A program made the position numbers and the translations under genes. Below, in pieces: positions 34,667-42,134 of a stretch of 64,000 nucleotides of DNA (positions are counted from its first letter, which is position 1; every line of letters starts with the position of its first letter). Where the stretch lies: NCBI GenBank assembly GCA_019239425.1, contig JAFAZX010000024.1:1-64000 (forward strand), in the 5' to 3' direction. Origin of the DNA: Acidobacteriota bacterium (lineage in GTDB: Bacteria > Acidobacteriota > Blastocatellia > Pyrinomonadales > Pyrinomonadaceae). A model generated the notes under the pieces. That model worked only from the letters and a program-made list of their open reading frames with translations. It did not search any database and was not told where the DNA came from.

Positions 34667-35052
34667 GCCGTAGACGGAAGAAGGTTGCTGAGAACGACGC
34701 GGGGCCGAACGCCTCCCGTCGGAGCTTCACGAAGACTTTGACGGCGGCCTTCATCGCCGCGCCCGCGCTGGCCGCGAGCGCGCAGGCGCCGCCCGCTACT
34801 TCGGAGCCGAAGGCGCCGCCCCAACCTCAGACGACGCCCACGCCCGCGCCGCAGACGCAGGGGCCGCCCGCGCCCTCGCCGCTCGCCCTGGCCTACTTCG
34901 AAGTCGCGCGCCAGCGCTTCGGGGAACGTTTGACGGCGGAGCAGCTTGAGGCCGTCAAGCGCGACCTCGAAGGCAACGTGCGCACGGCCGAACGCCTGCG
35001 CGCCTCTAAGCTCAAGAACTCGGACGAGCCCGACTTCGTCTTCTCAGCCTGA
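34663..35052 (+). CDS. Small Tat-signal protein of unknown function
   Basis: 129 residues. The N-terminal ASRRSFTKTLTAAFIAAPALAASAQA is a twin-arginine-type signal (RRSFTK) with a hydrophobic core and AxA cleavage site. It is followed by a Pro/Thr-rich linker and one helical segment (LAYFEVARQRFGERLTAEQLEAVKRDLEGNVRTAERLR). The start overlaps the ankyrin stop (ATGA), and the amidase starts 28 nt downstream. Tat export suggests a folded or cofactor-bearing partner; its role may be to accompany the amidase. No homologous family is named with confidence. Confidence 0.8.
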   Translation: MSRRRKKVAENDAGPNASRRSFTKTLTAAFIAAPALAASAQAPPATSEPKAPPQPQTTPTPAPQTQGPPAPSPLALAYFEVARQRFGERLTAEQLEAVKRDLEGNVRTAERLRASKLKNSDEPDFVFSA

Positions 35053-35080
35053 GCGCGAACTCCGCGCGAGAGTCACAAGC

Positions 35081-36505
35081 ATGATCTCAGTCGAGACACT
35101 CTACGCACCCGTCTCCGAACTCGCGGCGCAGATACGCGCGCGCAAGCTCTCCCCCGTGGAGTTGACCGAGGCTTACCTGCAAAGGCTTGAGACGGTCGGC
35201 AAGCGACTCAACGCCGTCGCCTACGTCATGCGCGAGACGGCGCTCAAAGAAGCGCGGCAGGCCGAAGACGAAATCAAGCGCGGCAAATATCGTGGGCCTC
35301 TGCACGGCATCCCGTACGGCGCCAAAGACCTCTGCGCCACGCGCGAGGCGCCGACGACCTGGGGCGCGACGCCTTACAAAGAGCAGCGCTTCGACTACGA
35401 CGCGACCGTCGTCACGCGCCTGCGCGAGGCGGGCGCGATACTGACGGCCAAGCTGGCGATGATCGAGCTGGCCGGCGGCATGGGCTATAACCAGGCCGAC
35501 GCCTCCTGGACGGGCGCGTGCCGCACGCCGTGGAACACCGGCTTCTGGTCGGGCGGCTCCTCTTCGGGGCCGGGCGCGGCGACCGCCTCCGGATGTGTGG
35601 CGTTTGCGATAGGCTCCGAGACCTCCGGCTCCATCATCACGCCCGCGGCCTTCTGCGGCCTGTCGGGACTCAGGCCGACCTACGGCGCCGTCTCGCGCCA
35701 CGGCGCGATGGCGCTCTCGTGGACTCTGGACAAGCTCGGGCCGATGTGTCGCTCGGCCGAGGACTGCGCGCTCGTCTACGCGGCCATCGCCGGGCGCGAC
35801 CCGCTCGACCCGACCTCGCGCGACAACGCGTCGATGCCGCGCCTCTCGACCGAAGGCAGGCTGCTCCGCCGGCGCAACGGGAAGCGCCTCCGCGTCGGCG
35901 TGTTGAAGGACTCGTACGAGAAGGCGCAGCCCGAAGTGAACAAGAACTTCCTCGCCTCGGTCGAGGTGCTCAGGCGCTTCGCCGATGTCGAGCTGGACGT
36001 GAAGTTGCCGGACTTCCCGTACGGCCCTTCGGTCGGCACCATCGTGGACGCGGAGGGCGCGAGCGCGTTCCGCGAGCTGATCGAGTCGGGGCGCGTCTCG
36101 GAGCTGGCCTCGCCCGAGGGGCGCGTCGGAGGGTTCGCGGCGTCGCTCGTGACGGCCGTCGACTACCTCCACGCGATGCGGCTGCGCGCGCCGATGCGCC
36201 GCGCGTGGGCCGAGATGTTCAAGAAGGTGGACGTGCTCGCCGCGCCCTCGCGCGCGACCGTCTCGTACCCGGTGGACAAGACTTTCGACAAGGCGTACCC
36301 GGGCATCGCCGCCTCCTCGCCCATCGGCGCGAGCAACCTCGTCGGCGTGCCCGCCGTCTCCGTCCCGAACGGCTTCGGACAGAACGGACTGCCGACCGGC
36401 ATCCAGTTCGTCGGCCCCGCCTGGGGCGAGCGCGAGCTGCTCGAACTCGCGCACGCGTACCAGTCCGAGACCGACTGGCACACGCGCCGCCCGCCGGTAG
36501 ATTAG
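35081..36505 (+). CDS. Amidase (amidase signature family)
   Basis: 474 residues from the ATG at 35081. The Ser-cisSer-Lys triad is intact: K82 in GIPYGAKDL, cis-Ser S161 in WSGGSSSGPG and nucleophile S184 in GSETSGSI. Overall it resembles GatA and other amidase-signature enzymes, but no gatB/gatC is nearby and the surrounding genes encode exported proteins. A catabolic or peptide amidase is therefore more likely than a tRNA amidotransferase. No signal peptide of its own. Last gene of a four-gene coupled operon (hydrolase, ankyrin, Tat protein, amidase). Its TAG stop is the first TAG of a TAGGCAG heptamer repeat. Confidence 0.9.
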   Translation: MISVETLYAPVSELAAQIRARKLSPVELTEAYLQRLETVGKRLNAVAYVMRETALKEARQAEDEIKRGKYRGPLHGIPYGAKDLCATREAPTTWGATPYKEQRFDYDATVVTRLREAGAILTAKLAMIELAGGMGYNQADASWTGACRTPWNTGFWSGGSSSGPGAATASGCVAFAIGSETSGSIITPAAFCGLSGLRPTYGAVSRHGAMALSWTLDKLGPMCRSAEDCALVYAAIAGRDPLDPTSRDNASMPRLSTEGRLLRRRNGKRLRVGVLKDSYEKAQPEVNKNFLASVEVLRRFADVELDVKLPDFPYGPSVGTIVDAEGASAFRELIESGRVSELASPEGRVGGFAASLVTAVDYLHAMRLRAPMRRAWAEMFKKVDVLAAPSRATVSYPVDKTFDKAYPGIAASSPIGASNLVGVPAVSVPNGFGQNGLPTGIQFVGPAWGERELLELAHAYQSETDWHTRRPPVD

Positions 36506-36561
36506 GCAGCAGGCAGATGGCAGTAGGCAGTTCAGAACAGAATCCGACGGGCGAAAAGGAA

Positions 36562-36595
36562 CGGAGGCGGCGAGCTATTCAACTTGCCGCCTCCG
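36562..36595. terminator. GGAGGCGG stem-loop 3' of the amidase operon
   Basis: CGGAGGCGGC at 36562-36571 and its complement at 36586-36595 form a 10-bp perfect stem with a 14-nt loop. Same core as the stems at 9912-9951 and 48351-48391, each nested inside a GGCAGTA heptamer locus. Terminator role inferred. Confidence 0.6.
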
Positions 36596-36627
36596 AAACT
36601 TTCAGGCGGAGTATTTCAACGTAGCTT

Positions 36628-36837
36628 ATACCGACTTGCAGAATAAAATAAGGCCGCTTAAAGCTGGGAGCGCGGGCATCCCTGCCCGCCAGCGTGCGCC
36701 AGCACGCTGACCGCCTCCCTCTTCCTCTCAACCCTGAGACATAAAGTCTGACGGCTTTCGCGCTCACGCGCTCATGCGGGCAGGGATGCCCGCGCTCCCA
36801 GCGAGGAGGGGCCTTATTTTATTATGCAAGTCGGTAT
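36628..36837. mobile_element. MITE-like palindromic element, copy 2 (210 bp)
   Basis: Same 12-bp terminal inverted repeats (ATACCGACTTGC) and the same GGGAGCGCGGGCATCCC subterminal pair as copy 1, but in reverse orientation: the CAGCGTGCGCCAGCACGCTG hairpin is now on the left. No ORF. It lies 3' of the amidase operon. Confidence 0.8.
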
Positions 36838-36887
36838 TACCATGCTAACTGCATACTGCCTACTGCCATCTGCATACTGCCTGCTTC

Positions 36888-37303
36888 AAAATTATTAATC
36901 GGGCAAATCGAAACTCCTCATCCGAAAACGCCGACGCCCCGTCCATTCTTTCGGAGCCTGTTGCAACTGTCGGACTCTTCCTGCGCCGAAGCTCCCGCGC
37001 CCGCCGCGGTTCTTCAAGCTTTCCCCCGTCGCCCTCTTCTGGCATCGGCATTGCTTTATCAAAAACCGTACTTCGATAAGGAACTCTGATACGGGTTCTT
37101 GTTGAAATTTTAAGCGCGAGGGCGCGCGCCCGCGCCGTGTGTCAATGGCAGAAGTGTCACACGGGCGGCGGCGGCGTCACGGCTTTTCGGCGATGCTCAA
37201 CCTCGCGCGCCGAAGAAGTTCGTTGGCAACCCGCGCGCGGCGTCGGTTCATCAAGTGGTGTCCGACAGAACAAGCAGCACACACACGGGAGGATTTTAAA
37301 CTC
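36888..37303. other. Gene-free leader region of the outer-membrane barrel gene
   Basis: About 415 bp between the repeat cluster and the ATG at 37304. Short ORFs here lack codon bias and ribosome sites. AT-richer stretches at about 37054-37120, including TTGCTT followed after 16 nt by TCGATA, could hold the promoter, which would give a leader of about 200 nt. No riboswitch or attenuator structure was recognised. Confidence 0.4.
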
Positions 37304-37909
37304 ATGCGTAAACTTTTCATGGCGGCGCTCTTCATCGCCTGCACCGCACCTTTCACGTTCGCGCAGACGAGCGGCGACGACTACAACAAGTACGACATCG
37401 GCGTCCTCTACTCGCACAACCGCGTGGACACCGGCTTCGACGACCCGACGACCTCGAACTTCCTGAGCGAGCGCGAGGGCTTCAACGGCGTCGAGGCGTT
37501 CGTCAAGGGCAACGTCAGCCGCTACGTCGGCCTCAAGGGCGACTACTCGTTCCACCGCAAGACGTTCACCTTTAACGGCGGCACGGCGGCGACCACCTTC
37601 GACGTGGACGCCAACATCCACCAGTTCCTCGGCGGCGTCGAGCTCAAGGACAACGCCAAGGAGACGAAGGTCAAGCCGTTCGCGCACGTCCTCGCCGGCG
37701 TCGCGCACAGCACCGCCGACACCAGCGGCACGGCGGTCTCCTTCAGCGACTCCTCGAACGACTTCGCGGCGGCCGTCGGCGGCGGCATCGACTTCAAGCT
37801 CAACGACCGCGTCGACCTCCGCGCGATCCAGTTCGACTGGAACCCCGTCCGCGGCGACGGCCAGACCTCGCACAACTTCCGCATCGGCATCGGCATCATC
37901 TTCCGCTAA
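37304..37909 (+). CDS. Outer-membrane beta-barrel protein
   Basis: 201 residues from the ATG at 37304, which has GGGAGG 11 nt upstream; the in-frame extension to 37139 is non-coding in character. A signal peptide (MAALFIACTAPFTFAQ) is followed by alternating amphipathic strands: YDIGVLYSHNRVDTGF, YVGLKGDYSFHRKTFTF, FLGGVELK, VKPFAHVLAGVAHS, FAAAVGGGIDFKL. It ends with a C-terminal aromatic, IGIGIIFR, as in small OmpA/OmpX/OprF-type eight-strand barrels. Likely inserted by the BAM machinery. Monocistronic, with an unusually strong hairpin 22 nt past its stop. Confidence 0.82.
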   Translation: MRKLFMAALFIACTAPFTFAQTSGDDYNKYDIGVLYSHNRVDTGFDDPTTSNFLSEREGFNGVEAFVKGNVSRYVGLKGDYSFHRKTFTFNGGTAATTFDVDANIHQFLGGVELKDNAKETKVKPFAHVLAGVAHSTADTSGTAVSFSDSSNDFAAAVGGGIDFKLNDRVDLRAIQFDWNPVRGDGQTSHNFRIGIGIIFR

Positions 37910-37931
37910 AGAGCGGGCCGCCGAAGCGCAC

Positions 37932-38023
37932 AGGCAGAAGCCCGACCGTGAGGGAGGGCGTCCGTCTTCCGCAACGATGTTGACGGAAGACGGACGCCCT
38001 CCCTCACGGTCGGGCTTCTGCCT
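37932..38023. terminator. Perfect 40-bp stem hairpin between convergent genes
   Basis: Arms 37932-37971 and 37984-38023 are exact inverted repeats over 40 nt with a 12-nt loop. They lie 22 nt after the barrel gene's stop and 6 nt before the CheA stop (38030). The stem includes GGGAGGGCGTCC. It could end transcription from both sides, but the stem is far longer than a typical terminator and lacks heptamer structure, so another origin is possible. Confidence 0.85.
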
Positions 38024-38029
38024 ATTCCT

Positions 38030-40015
38030 TCAGTCCAGACTCTCCAGCAAACGCGGCAGGTCGAGGACGAGGGCGACCGTGCCGTCGCGCAGCTCGGTCG
38101 CGCCGCCGACGGCGCGCCACCGCTTCGCGTGCCGGCCGAGGCCGCGCACGAGCACCTCGCTCTGCCCCTCCAACTCGTCCACGGCGATGGCGGCGCGCGC
38201 GTCCCCTTCGGCCCCCTGCCGCGCGCGCGCGACGACGTAGGCGCGGCCCGCCGCGCGGTTCGCCTCGCCCTCCTGACCGCCCAGCCCGAGCAGCTCGCGC
38301 AGCTCGACGAGCGGCAGCTCGCGGCCGCGCCAGAGGAGCGTGCGGCGCGCGCCCGCGCCCTCATCACCTTCGGCGCGGACGGTGTCGAGGACGTGTGAAG
38401 AGCCGAGGCAGTAACGCCTGCCCGAAGCCTTGACGACGTGCGCGGGCAGGAGCGCGAGCGAGGTCGGCAGGCGCAGCTCGAAGGTCGTGCCGCGTCCGCG
38501 CAGGCTGCGCACGCGCACCTCGCCACCCGCCTCCTCGACCGCGCGCTCGACCACGTCGAGCCCGACTCCGCGCCCCGAGACCAGCGACGCCCGCGCGGCC
38601 GTCGAGAAGCCCGGGCGGAAGATGAGACGCAGCGCGTGCGCGTCCGTGAGCCGCGGCCCCCGCGTGACGAGTCCGGCCGCGGCGGCCGCGCGCCCGACCG
38701 CCTCCACGTCGACCCCGCGCCCGTCGTCCGAGACGCGCAGCACGACCAGACCGCCCTCCGAATCCGCCTCGACGCGCACGCGCCCCTCGACCGATTTGCC
38801 CGCGGCGAGCCGCTCCTCTTCCGTCTCGACGCCGTGGTCGACCGCGTTGCGCACGAGGTGGAGCAGGGGGTCTGCGACGCGCTCTGCGAGCGAGCGGTCG
38901 AGGCGCGCGTCGCCGCCCGCGACTTCGAACTCGACGCGCTTGCCGGCCGCCCGCGCCGCGGCCCGACCCGCGCGCGCCGCGCGCAGCAGGGAGGCGCGCA
39001 AGGTGACCATGCGCAGGCCGATCAGGCGCTCCTCAAGTTCGAAGAAGCGTCGGCGGACGCCGCGCGCCTTCTCTTCCAGCCCGGCGCGTGCTTCGGCGCC
39101 GGCCAGCGCGTGTTCGAGCGCGCCGAGCGTGTCCGCGAAGAGCGCGTGCGTCGCCGAGATGAGCTCGTCCAACTCTTCGAGCGTGACGCGCACGCCCGCC
39201 GGCATGTTCGAAGACGGAGAGGCCGCGGTCGGAACCGACGCCGCCTCTCTTCTCGCCGAAGCTTCCGACGCTCCTTCCACGGCCCCTTCATCCGCCTTCG
39301 CCTCTTCGAGCCGCGCGCCGAACGCGGCGGCGCGCTCCGTGAGCTTCGCGAACTCTTCGGCGCTCGCGTAGACGATGCGGAAGCCGACGCGGCCCGGCCC
39401 CACTTCGCCGACGAAGGGCTGCGTCGAGACGACCTCGCCCGCCTCCCTAAGCGACTCGCTCAGGCGCTTGTACTGCTCGTCGAAGTCCGAAAGGTCGAAC
39501 TCCACGCCGACGAGGTACGCGCGCGCCCCTTCGGCGACGGCCTCGCTCAAACGCCGGCGCTCGGGCGCGCTCAAGGTGCGCGCCACTTCGGGCGGCAGAA
39601 GCTCCTCGGCCGTGGGCGCCGCGGGCGCCGCCTGCTCGCGCGCGGCCAGGCGGCGCAGGCGCTCGACGAGGCGCTCCGGCGCCGCCCACTCCGAGCCGCG
39701 CGCGGCGGCGTCCAGACTCTCGGCCAGAGTCCCGACGGCCTCCTCACACTCGTCGAGCGCCTCCTCGTCGAGCGGCGCGCCGCCGCGGCGCACGGCGTCG
39801 AGCAGAGACTCGAACTCGTGCGCCACGCGCCCCGCGGCGTCGAGGCCGGCGGCGGCGGCTGTCCCCTTCAACGTGTGGACGTGCCGGAAGGTGCGCGCCA
39901 GAAGCTCGCGCCGCGCCGCCCCCCGCGAGACGCGCAGCTCGGCCACGTCGCCGTACAGCTCTTCGATCAGGTCTTCGGCTTCGGCCAGGAACTCTCTGAG
40001 CAGACGTTCGTCCAT
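38030..40015 (-). CDS. CheA-like histidine kinase with Hpt and CheW domains
   Basis: 661 residues. The N-terminal Hpt domain has the phosphorylatable His in HVHTLKGTAAAAGL (H47). A central region (~150-270) lacks a recognisable CheY-binding P2 domain. An H-type dimerisation helix pair follows, then the HATPase with N box HLVRNAVDHG, G1 VSDDGRGVD, F box FRPGFST and G2 VSGRGVGLDVV. The C-terminal CheW-like domain starts near GTTFELRLPTSLALLPA. All kinase boxes are intact. No cheW, cheY, cheR, cheB or receptor gene is visible in the window, so this is an orphan kinase. The start follows a heptamer arm and has no Shine-Dalgarno. Confidence 0.9.
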   Translation of the reverse strand: MDERLLREFLAEAEDLIEELYGDVAELRVSRGAARRELLARTFRHVHTLKGTAAAAGLDAAGRVAHEFESLLDAVRRGGAPLDEEALDECEEAVGTLAESLDAAARGSEWAAPERLVERLRRLAAREQAAPAAPTAEELLPPEVARTLSAPERRRLSEAVAEGARAYLVGVEFDLSDFDEQYKRLSESLREAGEVVSTQPFVGEVGPGRVGFRIVYASAEEFAKLTERAAAFGARLEEAKADEGAVEGASEASARREAASVPTAASPSSNMPAGVRVTLEELDELISATHALFADTLGALEHALAGAEARAGLEEKARGVRRRFFELEERLIGLRMVTLRASLLRAARAGRAAARAAGKRVEFEVAGGDARLDRSLAERVADPLLHLVRNAVDHGVETEEERLAAGKSVEGRVRVEADSEGGLVVLRVSDDGRGVDVEAVGRAAAAAGLVTRGPRLTDAHALRLIFRPGFSTAARASLVSGRGVGLDVVERAVEEAGGEVRVRSLRGRGTTFELRLPTSLALLPAHVVKASGRRYCLGSSHVLDTVRAEGDEGAGARRTLLWRGRELPLVELRELLGLGGQEGEANRAAGRAYVVARARQGAEGDARAAIAVDELEGQSEVLVRGLGRHAKRWRAVGGATELRDGTVALVLDLPRLLESLD

Positions 40016-40023
40016 GAAAAGAA

Positions 40024-40129
40024 GTAGGCAGAAGGCAGTAGGCAGTTAAAAAACGTCGGGCGGCACGCCGGCCGTAAAGCCGGAACGTACCGCCTTCTAG
40101 ACTACTACTGCCTGCCGCCTTCTGCCTAC
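40024..40129. repeat. GGCAGTA/GGCAGAA heptamer palindrome at the nusB stop
   Basis: Left arm 40024-40046 and right arm 40107-40129 are inverted repeats over 23 bp with about two or three mismatches, separated by about 60 nt. The nusB stop (40126-40128) lies in the right arm. A second local inverted pair in the spacer (GTCGGGCGGCACGCCGGCC) is gene-free. Confidence 0.85.
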
Positions 40130-40653
40130 TGTTCCCCGCTGCTGGCTACTTTGCTCTCGCCATTTTCGCCGTCGGCCCCTTCCGACGGCTGCGGCTCCTC
40201 GTCCGGGTGGGCGACGGCGTCCTCCTGCGGGCGCTCGCGGTCGAGGTCGCGCTTGATGGCGTCGAGGATGCCGTTGATGAACTGCGTGGCCTCGTAGGTA
40301 GAGAAGCGGCGGGCGATCTCCAGGGACTCGTTGATGGCGACCGTGCGCGGCGTCTGCTCGTGGAGGAACTCGTAGACGGCCATGCGCAGGATGTTCCTGT
40401 CCACCACGGCCATGCGCGAGATGCGCCAGTGCTCGGCGCGCGAACGGATCCGCTCGTCGATCTCTTCGAGGTGGGCGAGCGCGCCGACGGCGAGGCGGGT
40501 CGCGAACTCGCGCGCGCCCTCGTCCATCTCCGGCTCGCCGAGTTCATCCCAGTAACTGCGGACGAGTTCGTCGGGCCGCACGTCAGTACCACCCAAGTCG
40601 GCCGCAAAGAGCATCTGCAAGGCGCACTCACGCGCCTTACGCCTTGAACCCAT
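40126..40653 (-). CDS. nusB: Transcription antitermination factor NusB
   Basis: 175 residues from the ATG at 40653 (MGSRRKARECALQMLFA, the classic NusB start); upstream in-frame codons read through the AATGGTG repeat. EHWRISRMAVVDRNILRMAVYEFL and AINESLEIARRFSTYEATQFINGILD are NusB signatures that bind boxA RNA and NusE/S10. A ~35-residue acidic C-terminal tail (rich in Glu/Asp/Pro) extends beyond the usual fold; its last residues SSGEQ and the stop are encoded by the GGCAGTA repeat. It follows ribH, the usual gene order in many bacteria. No Shine-Dalgarno is visible. Confidence 0.93.
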   Translation of the reverse strand: MGSRRKARECALQMLFAADLGGTDVRPDELVRSYWDELGEPEMDEGAREFATRLAVGALAHLEEIDERIRSRAEHWRISRMAVVDRNILRMAVYEFLHEQTPRTVAINESLEIARRFSTYEATQFINGILDAIKRDLDRERPQEDAVAHPDEEPQPSEGADGENGESKVASSGEQ

Positions 40654-40669
40654 ATGTATAAATGCCGGC

Positions 40670-40739
40670 GAATGGTGAATAGTAAATGGTGAATGGTAAG
40701 AGCCTGTTTTAACCATTCACCATTTACTATTCACCATTC
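40670..40739. repeat. AATGGTG heptamer hairpin at the ribH stop
   Basis: Left arm 40670-40697 and right arm 40712-40739 are perfect inverted repeats over 28 bp, of AATGGTG/AATAGTA units, with a 14-nt loop. The ribH TAG stop (40727-40729) lies inside the arm, so ribH residues V-N-G-E and the stop are repeat-encoded. It lies 17 nt upstream of the nusB start. Confidence 0.93.
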
Positions 40740-41203
40740 ACTGATTTCAACAGATTGACCATTTCGACGGCCGACATGGCGGCCTCGAACCCCTTGTTCC
40801 CGGCCTTGACTCCCGCGCGGTCGATGGCCTGCTCTAAGGTGTCGGCGGTGACGATGCCGTAGAGGACGGGCACGCCCGTCTGCAGGGAGACGTGCGCGAC
40901 GCCCTTCGTGACCTCGCCCGCGACGTATTCGAAGTGCGGCGTCTGGCCGCGGATGACCGTCCCCAAACAGACGACGGCGTCGAAGCGTCCCGTCTGCGCG
41001 GCCTTCAGGGCCGCCAGCGGGATTTCGAACGAGCCGGGCACGCGGAAGTGCTCGACCGCGCCCTCGTCCGCGCCGAGGCGTACGAGCGCGTCCAGAGCGC
41101 CCTCAACCAGACGCGCCGTCAGGAAGTCGTTCCAGCGGCTGGAGACCAGCGCGAAGCGAAAGCCCCCGGCGCTCAACTGACCCTGATGAGTCACAGGCTC
41201 CAA
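40727..41203 (-). CDS. ribH: 6,7-dimethyl-8-ribityllumazine synthase
   Basis: 158 residues from a TTG at 41203 (GAGGA 5-7 nt upstream). A GTG four codons later is possible. The motifs [55 protein letters not shown] and [20 protein letters not shown] are those of lumazine synthase, including the catalytic His of the RGxTxHFxYV loop. It catalyses the penultimate step of riboflavin synthesis, from 5-amino-6-ribitylaminouracil. No ribA/B/E or FMN riboswitch is next to it, so it is separate from other rib genes. It pairs with nusB downstream. Confidence 0.94.
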   Translation of the reverse strand: MEPVTHQGQLSAGGFRFALVSSRWNDFLTARLVEGALDALVRLGADEGAVEHFRVPGSFEIPLAALKAAQTGRFDAVVCLGTVIRGQTPHFEYVAGEVTKGVAHVSLQTGVPVLYGIVTADTLEQAIDRAGVKAGNKGFEAAMSAVEMVNLLKSVNGE

Positions 41204-41272
41204 AATCTTCCTCGACTTCTCCGAATCACGTGGGAGTTAAGAACCGAAGGCAGTATAGAAAAGAGTAGAAGC

Positions 41273-41329
41273 AGTGACAAGTGACAGGTGACGAGTGACG
41301 AGTTGACAAACGACTTCTTATTCGTCACC
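41273..41329. repeat. AGTGACA heptamer repeat at the enoyl-CoA hydratase stop
   Basis: Four to five AGTGACA/GGTGACG units at 41273-41302, with a short inverse (TTCGTCACC) at 41321-41329. The hydratase stop (41325-41327) lies in the short arm. The arms are strongly unequal, so the hairpin is weaker than at other loci. Confidence 0.75.
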
Positions 41330-42134
41330 GGCCTTTGAAGACGGGCCTACGCTTCTCTAAGAAGGCGCGCGTGCCTTCGCGCACGTCTTCGGTGGCGAAG
41401 AGTTCGGCGAAGAGTTCGGCTTCGAGGCGGAGCGCCTCTTCGAGCGGGAGACGCAGGCCGCGCGTGACGGCTTCGAGGCAGGCGCGCGCGGCGAGCGGCG
41501 CGGCGTGCGCGATGATGGATTGGGCGAGCGCTTCGGCCTCTTCGACGAGACTGTCGGGGTCGACGACGCGGTTGACGAGTCCGAGTCGGAGCGCTTCGTC
41601 CGCGCCTATCTCTTCGCCCGCGAGCATCGCCGCGAGTGCGCGCCCCGTGCCGGCGGCGCGCGCGAGGCGCTGCGTGCCGCCGTAGGCGGGGACGACGCCG
41701 AGGCGCGTCTCGGGGAGGCCGAAGCGCGCTCCTCCCGCCGCCACGCGCAGGTGACAGGCGAGCGCGAGCTCACAGCCGCCGCCCGCCGCCAGGCCCTGCA
41801 CGGCGGCGACGACGGGCGTGCCGCACAGCTCTATCAGGTCGCAGACCTCCTGCCCGCGCTTCGCCTTCTCCGAAGCGGCCGCTTCGTCCAACGCTTCGAG
41901 TTCCGAGATGTCAGTGCCCGCGCAGAAGTCCGTGCCGGCGCCGCTCAGGATGACGGCGCGCAGGTCTCGGCGCTCGGCGACGGATGAGAAGACTTCGCCG
42001 AGACGTTCGAGCATGGCGCGCGTCAGGGCGTTGCGCTTGGCGGGGCGTTCGAGCCGGACGGAGAGGAGCGCGCCGCGCTCCTCGGTCGTGACCGAAGAGT
42101 CGGCGCGCCCCCCTCCTCTGCCCTCATCCGTCAA
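41325..42134 (-). CDS. Enoyl-CoA hydratase/isomerase family protein
   Basis: 269 residues from a TTG at 42134 that overlaps the preceding MBL gene's TGA by 4 nt (TTGA). The crotonase fold shows FCAGTDISELEAL (oxyanion-hole strand), then VVAAVQGLAAGGGCELALACHLRVA (second oxyanion Gly and catalytic Glu region). GARFGLPETRLGVVPAYGGTQRLARA carries the second catalytic Glu position. Typical of short-chain enoyl-CoA hydratases of fatty-acid or amino-acid oxidation. A 3-hydroxyacyl-CoA dehydrogenase lies two genes upstream on the same strand, fitting a beta-oxidation-type or butanoate route. Confidence 0.9.
   Translation of the reverse strand: MTDEGRGGGRADSSVTTEERGALLSVRLERPAKRNALTRAMLERLGEVFSSVAERRDLRAVILSGAGTDFCAGTDISELEALDEAAASEKAKRGQEVCDLIELCGTPVVAAVQGLAAGGGCELALACHLRVAAGGARFGLPETRLGVVPAYGGTQRLARAAGTGRALAAMLAGEEIGADEALRLGLVNRVVDPDSLVEEAEALAQSIIAHAAPLAARACLEAVTRGLRLPLEEALRLEAELFAELFATEDVREGTRAFLEKRRPVFKGR

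Larger units (their letters stand above)
36503..36887. repeat. GGCAGTA heptamer arms enclosing palindromic element copy 2
   Basis: TAGGCAGCAGGCAGATGGC... (36503-36532) is mirrored at 36847-36884. Between the arms lie a GGAGGCGG hairpin (36562-36595) and the 210-bp element copy 2 (36628-36837). The left arm supplies the amidase stop at 36503-36505. Confidence 0.82.

Noticed and set aside
36860..37051. 63-codon minus-strand frame in the gap before the barrel gene
   Set aside because: No ribosome site, no family resemblance, and it ends in a heptamer repeat; probably chance.
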